From NCBI GenBank assembly GCA_001801465.1, contig MGXT01000008.1:72177-136176 (forward strand): a stretch of 64,000 nt of DNA, in the 5' to 3' direction. Positions within the stretch are counted from its first letter, which is position 1; each line of letters starts with the position of its first letter. The notes below the pieces were generated by a model, which had not been told where the DNA came from, searched no databases, and saw nothing but the letters and a program-made list of their open reading frames with translations. Both the position numbers and the translations under genes were made by a program. The stretch is from Gammaproteobacteria bacterium RIFCSPHIGHO2_12_FULL_35_23. Its GTDB lineage: Bacteria; Pseudomonadota; Gammaproteobacteria; UBA12402. Positions 41,588 to 51,936 of the stretch are shown piece by piece.

Positions 41588-43627
41588 TTATTTAATCCCA
41601 TTGTGTCTTAATAGGCTATCAATTTTAGGCGCTCGGCCACGGAACTTTTTAAATAACTCCATGGCATCTGCTTCTCCGCCCCGTTGTAAAATATTTTCTT
41701 TGAAACTCTTGCCTGTTTCGGGATTAAAAATTCCTTCTTCTTCAAAGCGCGAATAAGCATCACTTGATAAAACTTCCGCCCATTTATAACTATAATAGCC
41801 AGCGGCATAGCCACCCGCAAAAATATGAGAAAAACTATGCTGAAAGCGATTAAAGACAGGTGGTGTAATGACAGCAATCTGTTCACGTATTTTATCAAGC
41901 AAACTTTGAATTTGATTAGGATGATTGGATTTATAATGGCAATGTAGTTCAAAATCAAAAAGAGAAAATTCAAGTTGTCTTAGCATCATCAGGGCGGAAT
42001 GGAAATTTTTAGCAGAGATCAGCTTTTTTAATAAAGCGTGTGGTAAACTTTTTTGAGTTTGATAATGTTTAGAAATAAGTGTTAAAGCTTCTTGCTCCCA
42101 ACACCAGTTTTCCATAAATTGACTGGGCTGTTCGACAGCATCCCAAGATACTCCATTAATGCCAGATACTGCAGCTACCGGTACGGTTGAGAGTAGATGG
42201 TGCAAACAATGGCCGAATTCATGAAACAATGTTGTCACTTCATCGTGAGTCATGAGACAGGGGTTATCGCCAACAGGTTGGCTAAAGTTACAGGTTAAAA
42301 AGACAGCGGGTATTTGTTTGCTGCTGTCTGCATGTTGCAGATAGGTGCGACATTCAGCCATCCAAGCGCCGCCTCGCTTATTAGATCTTGCATAAAGATC
42401 GGTATAAAAATAAGCAATTAATTTTTGATTAGCATCAGTTATTTGATAAAGGCGTACTGAAGGATGCCAGCTAGCACAGTTTTTAATTTCAGTAATATGA
42501 AGACCGTATAAGCGAGAAACAATAGTAAATAATCCTTGCATTACGATAGATTCAGGAAAATAGGGCCGTAATTGCTCATCAGAAATATTAAATTGATGTA
42601 ATTTTAATTTTTCCGCATAAAAATTAATATCCCAAGCTTCTAATTTATCAACTTGATACTGTTTTTTTGCAAAGCGTTCTAAGGTTTTTAATTCCAGAAG
42701 TGCTTGCGGCTTGGCACGTTTGACTAAATCATTTAAAAAAGTAATGACTTCATGCGAGCTGCTTGCCATTTTGGTGATTAAAGATAGTTCAGCATAATTT
42801 TTAAAGCCTAGCAGTTTAGCGAGTTCTAAACGAGTATCCAAAATTTTCAGCATGACTTTGCTGTTATCCCATTTTTTATTATGAGGACCTTGATCAGAAG
42901 CTCTGGTGGTGTAAGCTTCATAAAAAGTTTTTCTTAAATTTCTATCCTCAGCATAAGACATCACAGCCATATAAGTGGGAATATCTAAGGTAAATAGCCA
43001 GCCAGTTAACTTTTTTTGATTAGCCTTTGCTTTGGCGGTTTGTAGTATCAAAGCCGGTAAACCGGTTAATTTATTTTTCTGTTTTAAATGTAAAAACCAA
43101 GCGTTAGTTACATCTAAAACGTTTTCTTCAAATTTGGTGGAGAGTTTAGTAAGTTGTTGTTGTAATTCAGCAAAACGTTTTTTGTTTTTGCCCGTTAATT
43201 CTGCGCCGGCAAGTTTAAAATCACGCAGGGAATTTTGGATAGCTTTTTTCTGAGCAAGACTAAGTTTTTTAAAGTCAGGACTAGCAGCAATTTGCTTAAT
43301 CACAGCATAAAATTTTTTATTATGAGAAAACTCAATATGGTATTGAATTAATAAAGGCTGACATTGATTATAAATTTTACGTAATTGCTGAGTATTTACT
43401 ACAGCATTTAATTGTTCAATAGGCGCCCACATATTCTGTAATCTCATTTCCATTTCTTGCAAAGGAGCAAGAAAGTTATTCCAAGAATATTTTTTTTGTT
43501 TAAGTAATTGCTGTAGCTGTTTTCTGTTATCAGCCAAAATGGCTTCTAATGCGGGTTTAATATGTTTAGGTTCAATCTGCTTAAATAAAGGTAAAGTGGT
43601 ATGTTCTAATAAGGGGTTATTGCTCAT
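41588..43627 (-). CDS. prlC: Oligopeptidase A (M3 family metallopeptidase)
   Basis: PrlC is a cytoplasmic zinc peptidase that degrades signal peptides and other short peptides. The 679 residues match the family. The zinc site is FHEFGHCLHHLL, with the third ligand Glu in the following segment (near GVSWDAVEQPSQF). Helical N-terminal and C-terminal domains are complete. It converges with the kinase fusion gene, 14 bases apart. In enterobacteria prlC is followed by yheV; here the yheV-like gene lies elsewhere, at 52.8 kb. Confidence 0.95.
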   Translation of the reverse strand: MSNNPLLEHTTLPLFKQIEPKHIKPALEAILADNRKQLQQLLKQKKYSWNNFLAPLQEMEMRLQNMWAPIEQLNAVVNTQQLRKIYNQCQPLLIQYHIEFSHNKKFYAVIKQIAASPDFKKLSLAQKKAIQNSLRDFKLAGAELTGKNKKRFAELQQQLTKLSTKFEENVLDVTNAWFLHLKQKNKLTGLPALILQTAKAKANQKKLTGWLFTLDIPTYMAVMSYAEDRNLRKTFYEAYTTRASDQGPHNKKWDNSKVMLKILDTRLELAKLLGFKNYAELSLITKMASSSHEVITFLNDLVKRAKPQALLELKTLERFAKKQYQVDKLEAWDINFYAEKLKLHQFNISDEQLRPYFPESIVMQGLFTIVSRLYGLHITEIKNCASWHPSVRLYQITDANQKLIAYFYTDLYARSNKRGGAWMAECRTYLQHADSSKQIPAVFLTCNFSQPVGDNPCLMTHDEVTTLFHEFGHCLHHLLSTVPVAAVSGINGVSWDAVEQPSQFMENWCWEQEALTLISKHYQTQKSLPHALLKKLISAKNFHSALMMLRQLEFSLFDFELHCHYKSNHPNQIQSLLDKIREQIAVITPPVFNRFQHSFSHIFAGGYAAGYYSYKWAEVLSSDAYSRFEEEGIFNPETGKSFKENILQRGGEADAMELFKKFRGRAPKIDSLLRHNGIK

Positions 43628-43768
43628 TGTTTTTCCTATTGACTAGTAAATTATTAATGACTATTAAAAGAAAAATAGTTAACCAATAATCTATTTGATA
43701 GTTTACGCTAAAGTATGAAAATAGTAAAAAGTAAGCTACCATTTAAATAATAAATAAGAGGATCTACC

Positions 43769-44962
43769 ATGACTTGTAATGAATTTTATACTTATCTTTC
43801 AGCACAAACTGAAGAACTGAAGAAAACTGGTTTATTCAAAGAGGAAAGAGTTATTACCACTCCGCAGCGTGCCAAAATTGGTATTATCAATGGGGAGCAG
43901 GCGATTAATTTATGTGCTAACAATTATTTAGGTTTGGCGGATAATCAATTTCTCATTGATACAGCAAAAGCGGCTTTAGATGAATATGGTTATGGTATGG
44001 CATCGGTGAGATTTATTTGTGGTACCCAAACTATTCACAAAGAGTTAGAAATAGCGATTAGCGAATACTTAGGTATGGAAGACACTATTCTTTATTCTTC
44101 TTGCTTCGATGCTAACACCGGGTTATTTGAAACTTTGTTGGGTTCTGAAGATGCAATTATCAGCGATGAGCTAAATCACGCTAGTATTATCGATGGCGTA
44201 AGGTTATGCAAGGCCAAGCGGTTTCGTTATAAAAATAATGATATGGCAGATTTAGAACAACAATTAAAAGAAGCGCAAGACTGTCGTTTTAAATTAATTG
44301 CTACTGACGGTGTGTTTTCAATGGATGGCATTATTGCTAATTTATCAGGTATTTGTGATTTGGCGGATAAATACAATGCTTTAGTAATGGTTGATGATTC
44401 ACATGCAGTTGGATTTATTGGTAATAAAGGTAAGGGAACGCATGAGTACTGTGAAGTCATGGGGCATATTGATATTATCACCGGTACTTTAGGCAAGGCG
44501 CTAGGCGGTGCTTCGGGTGGTTATACGAGTGCCAGAGAAGAAATTGTTACTTGGTTAAGACAGCGATCAAGACCTTCTTTATTTTCAAACAGTTTAGCAC
44601 CAGTCATTACAGCTACATCATTGGCAGTAATTAAGTTGTTAAATAAAAGTGATGAACTACGAATTAAATTACGAGAAAACAGCCAATATTTTCGTGCTGG
44701 GATGCAAAAGCTTGGATTTAATTTAGTACCAGGAGAGCATCCTATTATTCCTGTTATGTTAGGAGAAGCTAAGCTTGCTAAACAAATGGCGGATGAATTG
44801 TTAAAAGAAGGTATTTATGTCATAGCCTTTTCTTATCCTGTGGTGCCACAAGGTAAGGCTAGAATTAGAACGCAAATGTCTGCAGCGTTGACTAAACAAG
44901 ATTTAGATAAAGCCTTACAAGGTTTTGCTAAAGTAGGACGAGCACTAGGGGTTATCAATTAA
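43769..44962 (+). CDS. kbl: Glycine C-acetyltransferase (2-amino-3-ketobutyrate CoA ligase)
   Basis: Kbl cleaves 2-amino-3-ketobutyrate with CoA to glycine and acetyl-CoA, the second step of threonine breakdown. The 397-residue PLP enzyme has the pyridoxal Lys in [13 protein letters not shown], and [10 protein letters not shown] before it binds the cofactor. N-terminal [12 protein letters not shown] is typical. The ATG is preceded by AAGAGG. It lies 20 bases before tdh, forming the usual kbl-tdh operon. Confidence 0.97.
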   Translation: MTCNEFYTYLSAQTEELKKTGLFKEERVITTPQRAKIGIINGEQAINLCANNYLGLADNQFLIDTAKAALDEYGYGMASVRFICGTQTIHKELEIAISEYLGMEDTILYSSCFDANTGLFETLLGSEDAIISDELNHASIIDGVRLCKAKRFRYKNNDMADLEQQLKEAQDCRFKLIATDGVFSMDGIIANLSGICDLADKYNALVMVDDSHAVGFIGNKGKGTHEYCEVMGHIDIITGTLGKALGGASGGYTSAREEIVTWLRQRSRPSLFSNSLAPVITATSLAVIKLLNKSDELRIKLRENSQYFRAGMQKLGFNLVPGEHPIIPVMLGEAKLAKQMADELLKEGIYVIAFSYPVVPQGKARIRTQMSAALTKQDLDKALQGFAKVGRALGVIN

Positions 44963-44982
44963 GTAAGAAATAAGGTCTGAGA

Positions 44983-46014
44983 ATGAAGTGTTTAGCAAAA
45001 CTAAAAAAAGAGCCTGGTATTTGGTTGCATGAAGCTCCGCTTCCCCAAATAGGCCATAATGATGTGCTTATTAAAGTAAAAAAAACAGCTATTTGCGGCA
45101 CTGATATTCATATTTACAATTGGGATGTGTGGGCTCAGAAAACGATACAGGTTCCTTTAATTACTGGCCATGAATTTGTTGGCACGATTGCAGAGCTTGG
45201 AATTGAAGTAAAGGGATTGTCAATAGGCGATCGAGTATCTGGTGAAGGGCATATCACTTGTGGTTTTTGTCGAAAATGTCGTGCTGGGAGACAGCATCTC
45301 TGTCGCAATACAGTAGGTTTAGGCGTTAATAGACAAGGATGCTTTGCCGAATATGTTTGTATTCCAGCTAATAATGTTTATCGATTACCTAATGATATTA
45401 GTGATGACGTGGCAGCTATCTTAGATCCTTTGGGTAACGCAGCCCATACCGCTTTATCTTTTGATTTAGTAGGCGAAGATGTTTTAATTACCGGGGCTGG
45501 GCCAGTTGGTATCATGACAGCAGCGATTGCTGCTCATGTCGGTGCAAGGAAAGTTGTTGTTACCGATATCAACGATTATCGCTTAGCGCTTGCTAAGAAA
45601 ATGGGAGCGACACGGACTGTCAATATTAAGCAGGAACCTGATTTAAAAGCTATTATGAAAGAGCTCAATATCAAAGAAGGTTTTGATGTAGGTTTAGAGG
45701 TTTCTGGTAATGTACAGGCATTTAGTCAAATGTTAGCAACTATGAATCATGGTGGGCATATTGCTTTATTAGGAATACTACCGGACCAAGCGGGTATTAA
45801 CTGGACAGAGGTTATTTTTAAGGGATTGATCATTAAAGGTATTTATGGACGAGAAATGTACGAGACTTGGTATAAAATGGTGGCGATGTTGCAAAGTGGT
45901 TTAAACATCGCTTCAGTCATTACACATGTTTTGCCTATGTCTAAATTCCACGAAGGATTTGATATTATGAGAACAGGGCAATCAGGTAAAGTAATTTTAG
46001 ATTGGGAAAATTGA
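44983..46014 (+). CDS. tdh: L-threonine 3-dehydrogenase
   Basis: Tdh oxidises threonine to 2-amino-3-ketobutyrate with NAD. The 343-residue medium-chain dehydrogenase has the catalytic zinc ligands in AICGTDIH and TGHEF. The structural zinc lobe has four Cys ([15 protein letters not shown]). The NAD-binding loop is [10 protein letters not shown]. The complete operon indicates that the cell can use host threonine as a source of acetyl-CoA and glycine. Confidence 0.97.
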   Translation: MKCLAKLKKEPGIWLHEAPLPQIGHNDVLIKVKKTAICGTDIHIYNWDVWAQKTIQVPLITGHEFVGTIAELGIEVKGLSIGDRVSGEGHITCGFCRKCRAGRQHLCRNTVGLGVNRQGCFAEYVCIPANNVYRLPNDISDDVAAILDPLGNAAHTALSFDLVGEDVLITGAGPVGIMTAAIAAHVGARKVVVTDINDYRLALAKKMGATRTVNIKQEPDLKAIMKELNIKEGFDVGLEVSGNVQAFSQMLATMNHGGHIALLGILPDQAGINWTEVIFKGLIIKGIYGREMYETWYKMVAMLQSGLNIASVITHVLPMSKFHEGFDIMRTGQSGKVILDWEN

Positions 46015-46069
46015 CTTAATTTATTATTTTATTCATGATGCTTTTAATTTTAAAAATTTTGACTGATAG

Positions 46070-46510
46070 TTATGGAGCTAATCGACTGCGCTGAAAAACT
46101 TCTACGGCCGCATCTGTTGCTTTACTTAACTCTGCATCAAAATTAAATAATTGCGTTTTAATTAGATCAAGGTCGGTATCCTGATTTATAATGTCTTTGC
46201 TCAATAGTACCTGTATTTCCAAAATAATTTCATCAACAGCTGATGGGACACTGATAGCAGCGGTTAAGCCTGGGCTAGAGAGGGCTCGAAAATAGGTTTG
46301 AGTTTGAGCAATCAGCGTGTCGAGTTCCCTTGACTCTTTTAAACGAGTAAAACGATCGGTTGCTCTTGTGCTGGATTTAGGTATAGGAGTGGCTCGGCCT
46401 CTAAAGAATTTAAGTCTAGATAGTTTAGACGCTGCTTCAGAAAGTGCTATAGCTGCTGCAGTTACCTGCTCAGGAGTAGGTGTTCCTAAAATAATAGGGG
46501 TGCGTGGCAT
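46070..46510 (-). CDS. Small hypothetical protein
   Basis: The 146 residues match no family I know. The chain is mostly helical and begins with a Pro/Thr-rich stretch, followed by an Ala-rich helix (EQVTAAAIALSEAASKL) and a basic patch. The C-terminal half contains acidic helices with regular hydrophobic positions and could form a coiled-coil bundle. There is no signal peptide or membrane segment. AAGAAAGG precedes the ATG. It lies just downstream of a frameshifted small gene on the same strand. A secreted substrate is possible but not shown. Confidence 0.65.
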   Translation of the reverse strand: MPRTPIILGTPTPEQVTAAAIALSEAASKLSRLKFFRGRATPIPKSSTRATDRFTRLKESRELDTLIAQTQTYFRALSSPGLTAAISVPSAVDEIILEIQVLLSKDIINQDTDLDLIKTQLFNFDAELSKATDAAVEVFQRSRLAP

Positions 46511-46557
46511 AAAAAAACCTTTCTTATTGTAATAATCGATATTATTTAAAAGCTTTT

Positions 46558-46844
46558 TTAAGAATTTGTAAATACCTTATTTTTCAGGTCATGATTAGGA
46601 TTAATCAGTTCCCAATGAATAAGTAGAAGACTGATAGCCACTACCAAAAGAGGCTGGGGTTTCTTAAATTGGTATCTTGTTAAAAAAGTTTCTATAGCGT
46701 TATCAATAGCTGGATTAAACAAAGAAGGATTAATGTTAGCTTTTAATTTTTCAGTATTTTTTCAGATAACTTCTTTTCTGATGGGTCTTCAGGTTGGTCT
46801 TTTTTTATAAGCTTAGATTTTGATTGCAAGAGTTTACTAAACAT
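46558..46844 (-). pseudogene. Small gene broken by a frameshift
   Basis: Starting at ATG 46844 on the minus strand, the frame encodes about 33 charged residues (MFSKLLQSKSKLIKK and so on) and then stops in an A/T-rich run. The neighbouring frame continues from the same point for about 62 residues with a well-formed sequence (INPSLFNPAIDNAIETFLTRY, then a hydrophobic LLVVAISLLLIHW) and stops at 46558. The two frames overlap in a run of A residues near 46740-46760. A single-base slip there would join them into a protein of about 95 residues. No separate start with a binding site is seen for the second part. This looks like a recent frameshift rather than two genes. Confidence 0.5.
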
Positions 46845-46997
46845 AGTTAAATTTTAATAAAATACCATAATTTAAACAATCAACAAGTTGACGAGTTAAA
46901 TGCTGCCTGCAGAGGAACACAATTGTAAATAAATTTTATAGTGTTATGCTTTGACTTTACGTATGATAATTTGATTGCTTATTTAGGGAGCTTGTTT

Positions 46998-47528
46998 ATG
47001 GCTATTCGTCAGTTTGCAGGTATTACGCCCATTGTTCCTTCTTCAGCTTTTGTAGATGAAATGGCCTTAGTTTTAGGTGATGTGGTGCTAGGTGAGCAGT
47101 GTTCAGTTTGGTCAATGACCGTAATCCGTGGTGATGTACATCGTATTAGAATAGGGGCTCGTACTAATATCCAAGATGGTTCTGTGCTTCATGTTACCCA
47201 TTTTGGCGAATATAATGGAACAGGTTTTCCTTTGATAGTCGGCAATGATGTGACAGTTGGGCACGGGGTAGTGCTTCATGCTTGTACAGTGGGAGATCGT
47301 TGTTTGATTGGTATGCATTCTACGTTATTAGACGGCGCTATTATTGAAAATGAGGTGATGATAGGCGCTCACAGCCTAGTTACTCCTGGTAAATTATTAG
47401 AAAGTGGTTATCTGTATTGCGGTAGCCCAGTAAAGAAAATGCGTGCCTTAACTTCTCAAGAAATTAAATTTTTACAATACAGTGCTAATCATTACGTGGA
47501 GCTCAAAAATAAGCATCAAGGAAAATAA
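46998..47528 (+). CDS. yrdA: Gamma-class carbonic anhydrase-like protein
   Basis: The product is a 176-residue left-handed beta-helix of the gamma-carbonic anhydrase (YrdA/PaaY) group. Hexapeptide repeats run from about residue 20 to 140. Zinc-binding His residues are visible in VLHVTHFGEY and GHGVVLHACTV. The ATG at 46998 has AGGGAG upstream, so the in-frame ATG-like codons before it are not used. Whether it hydrates CO2 or has another role is unclear for this group. It lies just upstream of the YdgA-like gene, 11 bases apart. Confidence 0.9.
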   Translation: MAIRQFAGITPIVPSSAFVDEMALVLGDVVLGEQCSVWSMTVIRGDVHRIRIGARTNIQDGSVLHVTHFGEYNGTGFPLIVGNDVTVGHGVVLHACTVGDRCLIGMHSTLLDGAIIENEVMIGAHSLVTPGKLLESGYLYCGSPVKKMRALTSQEIKFLQYSANHYVELKNKHQGK

Positions 47529-47539
47529 ATGGAGAAAGT

Positions 47540-48973
47540 ATGCGTAAAACTTTAATAGGGCTGCTTATTGCTATTATAATTTTTATTTTGCTTTTACCTT
47601 ATTATCTAGGTGAGGCAATTGCGACTGAATTTAAGGCTCAATTACAAAATTTTAACAAAAGTCCCGATGCAATTTATGCATCAGTAATCAATTACCAAAC
47701 GCATTGGTTTACGACTGACGCAACAGTACTGATTACTCAGCAAACTCCAATCTTTTTGAAGCAATTGAATCCGCAAATTAAATGGCCTGCACAAATTGTA
47801 TACCAGCTTCAATTAACAATTAATCATGGCCCTTTTGTTTATATCAATTGTCCGCAACTGAATGTCTCAGGATTGTTTTGGACTAGAGGGATAGCAACCG
47901 GTACTATTAAACTCATTTCACCTAAATCAGATATTATTAAAAGTATTCAGGGATTAAATCAACCCATTAAAGTTTTATTAGTTGTTGATATGAATGGTGC
48001 CCTACAAATTTTTGCTAAAACAGGCAGTTATCAATTATTGACTGATCAATTAGCGCTAAAGTTTCTAGGTGCAAAAATTCAGCTATTAATTGACAACGCG
48101 AGTGGGATAAGTAACGTTTCTCATCTGCAAGGTAAAACTATTTTTTATGGATTAGAAGCTCAATTTCAGCAGGGAAAATTAATCATTTTACCTGCTAGCC
48201 TTACTTATAATTATAATACTGTTAACAAACTTTGGTTGGGTAAGAAAACACTTACTATTCCTGCGATCAGTTTAATCAGCCCACAAGGAAAACTGTTGGT
48301 CTCAATTAGTAATGTAAATTTTGCCACGACTAGAGAGCGAGAGGCTAATACTTTAACAGTGAAACAGCTACTTTCTATTGACCATTTAATTATTAATAAT
48401 AATGTTATCAAAAATATTCAAGCTGAATTTGAAATAAATAATGTAAAAATAATGCCAGTGATTGCTTTACAAAATATTGTTCGTAATGTGAAAGGCTATT
48501 CTCCTCAAAAAGCCAATCAAAATTTTTTAATAGAGTTTGCTAAATTGCTAACAGGGGTTAATGTACAACTCAATTATTTGCAAGCCAATTTTCCGTTTGG
48601 TACAATTTCAATGCAAGGTATATTAACATTACCCGCTACTGTTCCGGTAATGCCTGCTCCAGCTAAACTAAAATATTTATTTAATAATGCAGTAGGACAA
48701 CTGCAAATCAAAATGCCTATTACCATTTTACAACCAGGATTATTTATGCAAGAGCCAGGACCTGTATTACCGGTGGGTACACCTGTAATGACACGGCCGA
48801 ATTTTATTGATTTAATGTCGGCTTTAGCTAGCTCAGCCTATGAGAAAAATTATTTAATCAAAGAAAATGGTCAATTGATTGCCAACTTGGATTATAATCA
48901 AGGAGCATTAGTTGCTAATAATATACCAGTAGATTTTAAGTTAACCGTCTCCAGCGGACAAATTAAGCAATGA
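47540..48973 (+). CDS. YdgA-like (DUF945) envelope protein
   Basis: The 477-residue product starts with a single N-terminal hydrophobic segment (about residues 4-23, LIGLLIAIIIFILLLPYYLG). It serves as an uncleaved anchor or signal, and the rest is predicted to be periplasmic. The sequence is rich in beta-strand-like Ile/Leu/Gln patterns and resembles the DUF945/YdgA family, which is of unknown function. GGAGAAAG lies upstream of the ATG. It follows the carbonic anhydrase-like gene. Confidence 0.7.
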   Translation: MRKTLIGLLIAIIIFILLLPYYLGEAIATEFKAQLQNFNKSPDAIYASVINYQTHWFTTDATVLITQQTPIFLKQLNPQIKWPAQIVYQLQLTINHGPFVYINCPQLNVSGLFWTRGIATGTIKLISPKSDIIKSIQGLNQPIKVLLVVDMNGALQIFAKTGSYQLLTDQLALKFLGAKIQLLIDNASGISNVSHLQGKTIFYGLEAQFQQGKLIILPASLTYNYNTVNKLWLGKKTLTIPAISLISPQGKLLVSISNVNFATTREREANTLTVKQLLSIDHLIINNNVIKNIQAEFEINNVKIMPVIALQNIVRNVKGYSPQKANQNFLIEFAKLLTGVNVQLNYLQANFPFGTISMQGILTLPATVPVMPAPAKLKYLFNNAVGQLQIKMPITILQPGLFMQEPGPVLPVGTPVMTRPNFIDLMSALASSAYEKNYLIKENGQLIANLDYNQGALVANNIPVDFKLTVSSGQIKQ

Positions 48974-49096
48974 ATTTATTTTCTGCCTAGTTTATAATAA
49001 GCATTATTTTGAATATTTAACAGTGTGCTAATAAAATTAGAGAGAGACTAATTTGCTAAGAACACCGTTAAACAAAAAGTTTGGTGAGGAAAATAT

Positions 49097-49672
49097 ATGA
49101 CTAGACTAGCAGTAAGAGAAAACATGATAAGTGTGATGTGGCCAGCAAAACGATCTTTGCTTAAACAAGGAATATTAGTTTTATTCGGAAGTTTAGTTAT
49201 TGCTGCGGGATCACAGATTGCCATTCCCTTAAATCCAGTTCCTATTACCTTACAAACTTTTGCGGTGATGTTAATTGGTTGTTTATATGGTGCTCGACTA
49301 GGATTAATGAGTGTAGCGCTTTATTTAGCTGAGGGTCTAATGGGTTTGCCAGTTTTTGCAGAATGGCATGCAGGTATAGCAGTATTGTTAGGGCCTGCGG
49401 GGGGGTATCTTATAGGCTTTCTACCAGCGGTGTGGGTGAGTGGTTATTTATTAGAAAAAGGTTGGGCAAAGAAAAGTAGCTTAGCTTTTTGTGCAGCTTT
49501 ATTGGGCGATCTTTGCATTCTATTGCTCGGGGTTATAGTGCTTGCAAAATGGGTGGGCTTAACCATGGCAGTACAAGTAGGGTTAATACCTTTTATTGGA
49601 ATTGAATTAATAAAATTAATGCTGCTTTCTTTAGTTATTCCTTTCTGTTGGCGTCGCAATAAACAAGCATAA
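49097..49672 (+). CDS. bioY: BioY biotin transporter
   Basis: BioY is the substrate-binding membrane subunit of biotin ECF transporters and can work alone in some bacteria. The 191 residues have six hydrophobic segments. The motifs IPLNPVPITLQTFAVML and GPAGGYLIGF are the family signature. The GTGAGGAAAAT before the ATG is a plausible binding site. Biotin uptake would serve the AccB-AccC pair at 28 kb. No energising subunits are adjacent. Confidence 0.93.
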   Translation: MTRLAVRENMISVMWPAKRSLLKQGILVLFGSLVIAAGSQIAIPLNPVPITLQTFAVMLIGCLYGARLGLMSVALYLAEGLMGLPVFAEWHAGIAVLLGPAGGYLIGFLPAVWVSGYLLEKGWAKKSSLAFCAALLGDLCILLLGVIVLAKWVGLTMAVQVGLIPFIGIELIKLMLLSLVIPFCWRRNKQA

Positions 49673-49675
49673 CAG

Positions 49676-51865
49676 TTAAAACATTTCTAAAGGATCAACG
49701 TCAAGTGACCAGCGAACTTGTCTCGTTGTTTTTAAACTTTCAATTTCTAGCATTAAGCGGGTTAATAACTGTTGTAGCGGTTTTCGTTGCTCGGCTTTTA
49801 ATAATAGTTGATAACGAAATTTGCCTGCACGTTTTGCCATGATAGCTGGGGTGGGACCTAAAGCTTCAACTTGGCTAATTTCTGGAAGCTTTTCTAAAAG
49901 AGTTTTTATTTGCGATAAAAATTGTTCAGGTAAGTGAGATTGCGTAGATTCAGCGCGTAGTAAAGCAAAATAGCTATAAGGTGGTAAATGACAAAGTGCT
50001 CGCTCTTTTAATAAATTCTCAGCAAAAGTATGATATCCTTGTTGGATGAGCTCGAGTAGTAAAGGATTTTCAGGCTGATGAGTTTGGATGAGTACTTCAC
50101 CAGATTGCTTTGCTCTACCGGCTCGCCCCGCAACTTGTACAACTAATTGCCCCATTCTTTCAATAGCACGAAAATCACTACTATAAAAGCCACTATCAGC
50201 ATCAATAATCCCAACCAAGGTTACATTAGGAAAGTGATGTCCTTTAGCCAGCATCTGAGTGCCCACTAAAATAGCAGGTAAACCTTGATTGATTTCATCC
50301 AGTAATTGTTTTAAAGCATGTTTTTTACGTGTGCTATCTCTGTCAACCCGTAAGACTCTATGAGTAGGGAAATATTGTTGCAAAGTTTCTTCAATTCGCT
50401 CTGTGCCAGTTCCTAGAGCAATCAATTCGTTGCTGTGACACTGTAAGCAGAGTTTGGGCAAAGCGCGGTGACTATTACAATGATGACAAATTAATTTTTT
50501 TTGACTTTGATGAAGCGTGTAATTGATATTGCAGCGTTGGCATTTGCCAATCCAGCCACATTGATGACAAAACAAGCTTGGTGAAAAACCCCTGCGGTTT
50601 AAGAATAACAGTACTTGATTATGTTGTTGAAGGTGTTGTTTTATCTTTTTTAATAAAGGTTCGCTCATTCCTGCTTGTAGACTTTTATTACGTAAATCAA
50701 TCAGCTGGTAGTGCGGTAAGGGAGCGGCGTTACTGCGTTTAGCAAGTTGTAACAGAGTATAACGTTTAGAGGCGTTCAATAAACTTTCTAAAGAAGGGGT
50801 GGCAGAACCCAAGACAATGGGAATTTCTTCGGTTTGGGCTCTTAAAATAGCAAAATCACGGGCTGAGTATCTAAATCCTTCTTGTTGTTTAAAAGACAAA
50901 TCATGTTCTTCGTCTATGATGATAATTCCTGGGTTGGCTAGGGGGGTAAAAATAGCTGAACGGGTACCAATAATAATTTTAATTTGATTGGTTTTGGCTT
51001 GTAGCCAGCCTGCTAGGCGTTCTCGGTCAGTTAAACCAGAGTGTAAGGCTAAACAAATATTGCCAAATCGAGTCATAAACCGGTTTATAGTCTGCGGGGT
51101 TAAACTGATTTCGGGTACTAAAACAATCGCCTGTTTATTTTGTTGAATAACTTTATCAATAATCTGTAAATAAACTTCTGTTTTACCGCTTGCTGTCACA
51201 CCTTCTAATAAAAACGTCTGAAACTGATTTAAAGCTTCACTGATCATATTGACTGCGGCTGCTTGTTCTACGTTAAGTGTTAAATGAGTGACCGGATGGT
51301 TGTTAAGTATAGGAGTGGGAGTAAAAGCTGTAATTATCTGCTTGCTGAGTAAAATTTTAAGTAGAGCTGAAGGAACTTGCTGCACTTGTAGGGCAGAGGT
51401 GCTAAGCGTATGGTTTGTTTGCTGTTGAAATACGTCGATTACAGCTAGTTGCTTGGGCGCACGTGACAATGATTTAAGATTAATTTTACTTAAATCATTC
51501 AAGCGATAATGAACCTCAGCTTTTAATTCTGGTAAACTAGGTTTTTTAAGAAGATTAGGTAATAGGTTAAAGCAGACCTCACCTAAAGGATAATGATAAT
51601 AATCACTCAGCCATTTACAATAGAATAAAAACTGCTTAGAGAGCACAGGTTCAATTTCAAGGTGTTCACAAATGGCTTTTAATTTATGAAGAGGTTGAGC
51701 AGTTTCTGACTTTATTTCCCAGATTATCCCCACCATTTTTCTGTTACCAAAGGGTACTATCACTCTACAGCCATTTTGCAGGCTAGTTTTAGGTAAATCA
51801 CAGTAATAATCAAATAGCCGATATAAGGGCACAGGTAAAGCAATGCTGAGAATGGTTTTATTCAT
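49676..51865 (-). CDS. priA: Primosomal replication protein N' (helicase PriA)
   Basis: PriA restarts stalled replication forks. The 729 residues contain the N-terminal 3'-DNA-binding domain, a superfamily 2 helicase with Walker A GVTASGKTEVYL and DEEH box (IIIDEEHDLSFKQ). Two zinc-binding Cys clusters follow (CHQCGWIGKCQRC and CHHCNSHRALPKLCLQC). The C-terminal part with VAGRAGRAKQSGEV is complete. It converges with bioY, with only three bases between their stops. Confidence 0.96.
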   Translation of the reverse strand: MNKTILSIALPVPLYRLFDYYCDLPKTSLQNGCRVIVPFGNRKMVGIIWEIKSETAQPLHKLKAICEHLEIEPVLSKQFLFYCKWLSDYYHYPLGEVCFNLLPNLLKKPSLPELKAEVHYRLNDLSKINLKSLSRAPKQLAVIDVFQQQTNHTLSTSALQVQQVPSALLKILLSKQIITAFTPTPILNNHPVTHLTLNVEQAAAVNMISEALNQFQTFLLEGVTASGKTEVYLQIIDKVIQQNKQAIVLVPEISLTPQTINRFMTRFGNICLALHSGLTDRERLAGWLQAKTNQIKIIIGTRSAIFTPLANPGIIIIDEEHDLSFKQQEGFRYSARDFAILRAQTEEIPIVLGSATPSLESLLNASKRYTLLQLAKRSNAAPLPHYQLIDLRNKSLQAGMSEPLLKKIKQHLQQHNQVLLFLNRRGFSPSLFCHQCGWIGKCQRCNINYTLHQSQKKLICHHCNSHRALPKLCLQCHSNELIALGTGTERIEETLQQYFPTHRVLRVDRDSTRKKHALKQLLDEINQGLPAILVGTQMLAKGHHFPNVTLVGIIDADSGFYSSDFRAIERMGQLVVQVAGRAGRAKQSGEVLIQTHQPENPLLLELIQQGYHTFAENLLKERALCHLPPYSYFALLRAESTQSHLPEQFLSQIKTLLEKLPEISQVEALGPTPAIMAKRAGKFRYQLLLKAEQRKPLQQLLTRLMLEIESLKTTRQVRWSLDVDPLEMF

Positions 51866-51911
51866 GTTGTAATAAAAAACAGTTATAAAGAGAAAGATTA
51901 TACCGAATAAA

Positions 51912-51934
51912 AAAACCCGCGCTAGGCGGGTTTT
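51912..51934 (-). terminator. Rho-independent terminator
   Basis: A nine-base perfect stem (AAAACCCGC/GCGGGTTTT) encloses GCTAG. The minus-strand side is followed by a T-run. It lies three bases after the stop of the small minus-strand gene at 51937-52110 and upstream of priA. Confidence 0.85.
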
Positions 51935-51936
51935 AA

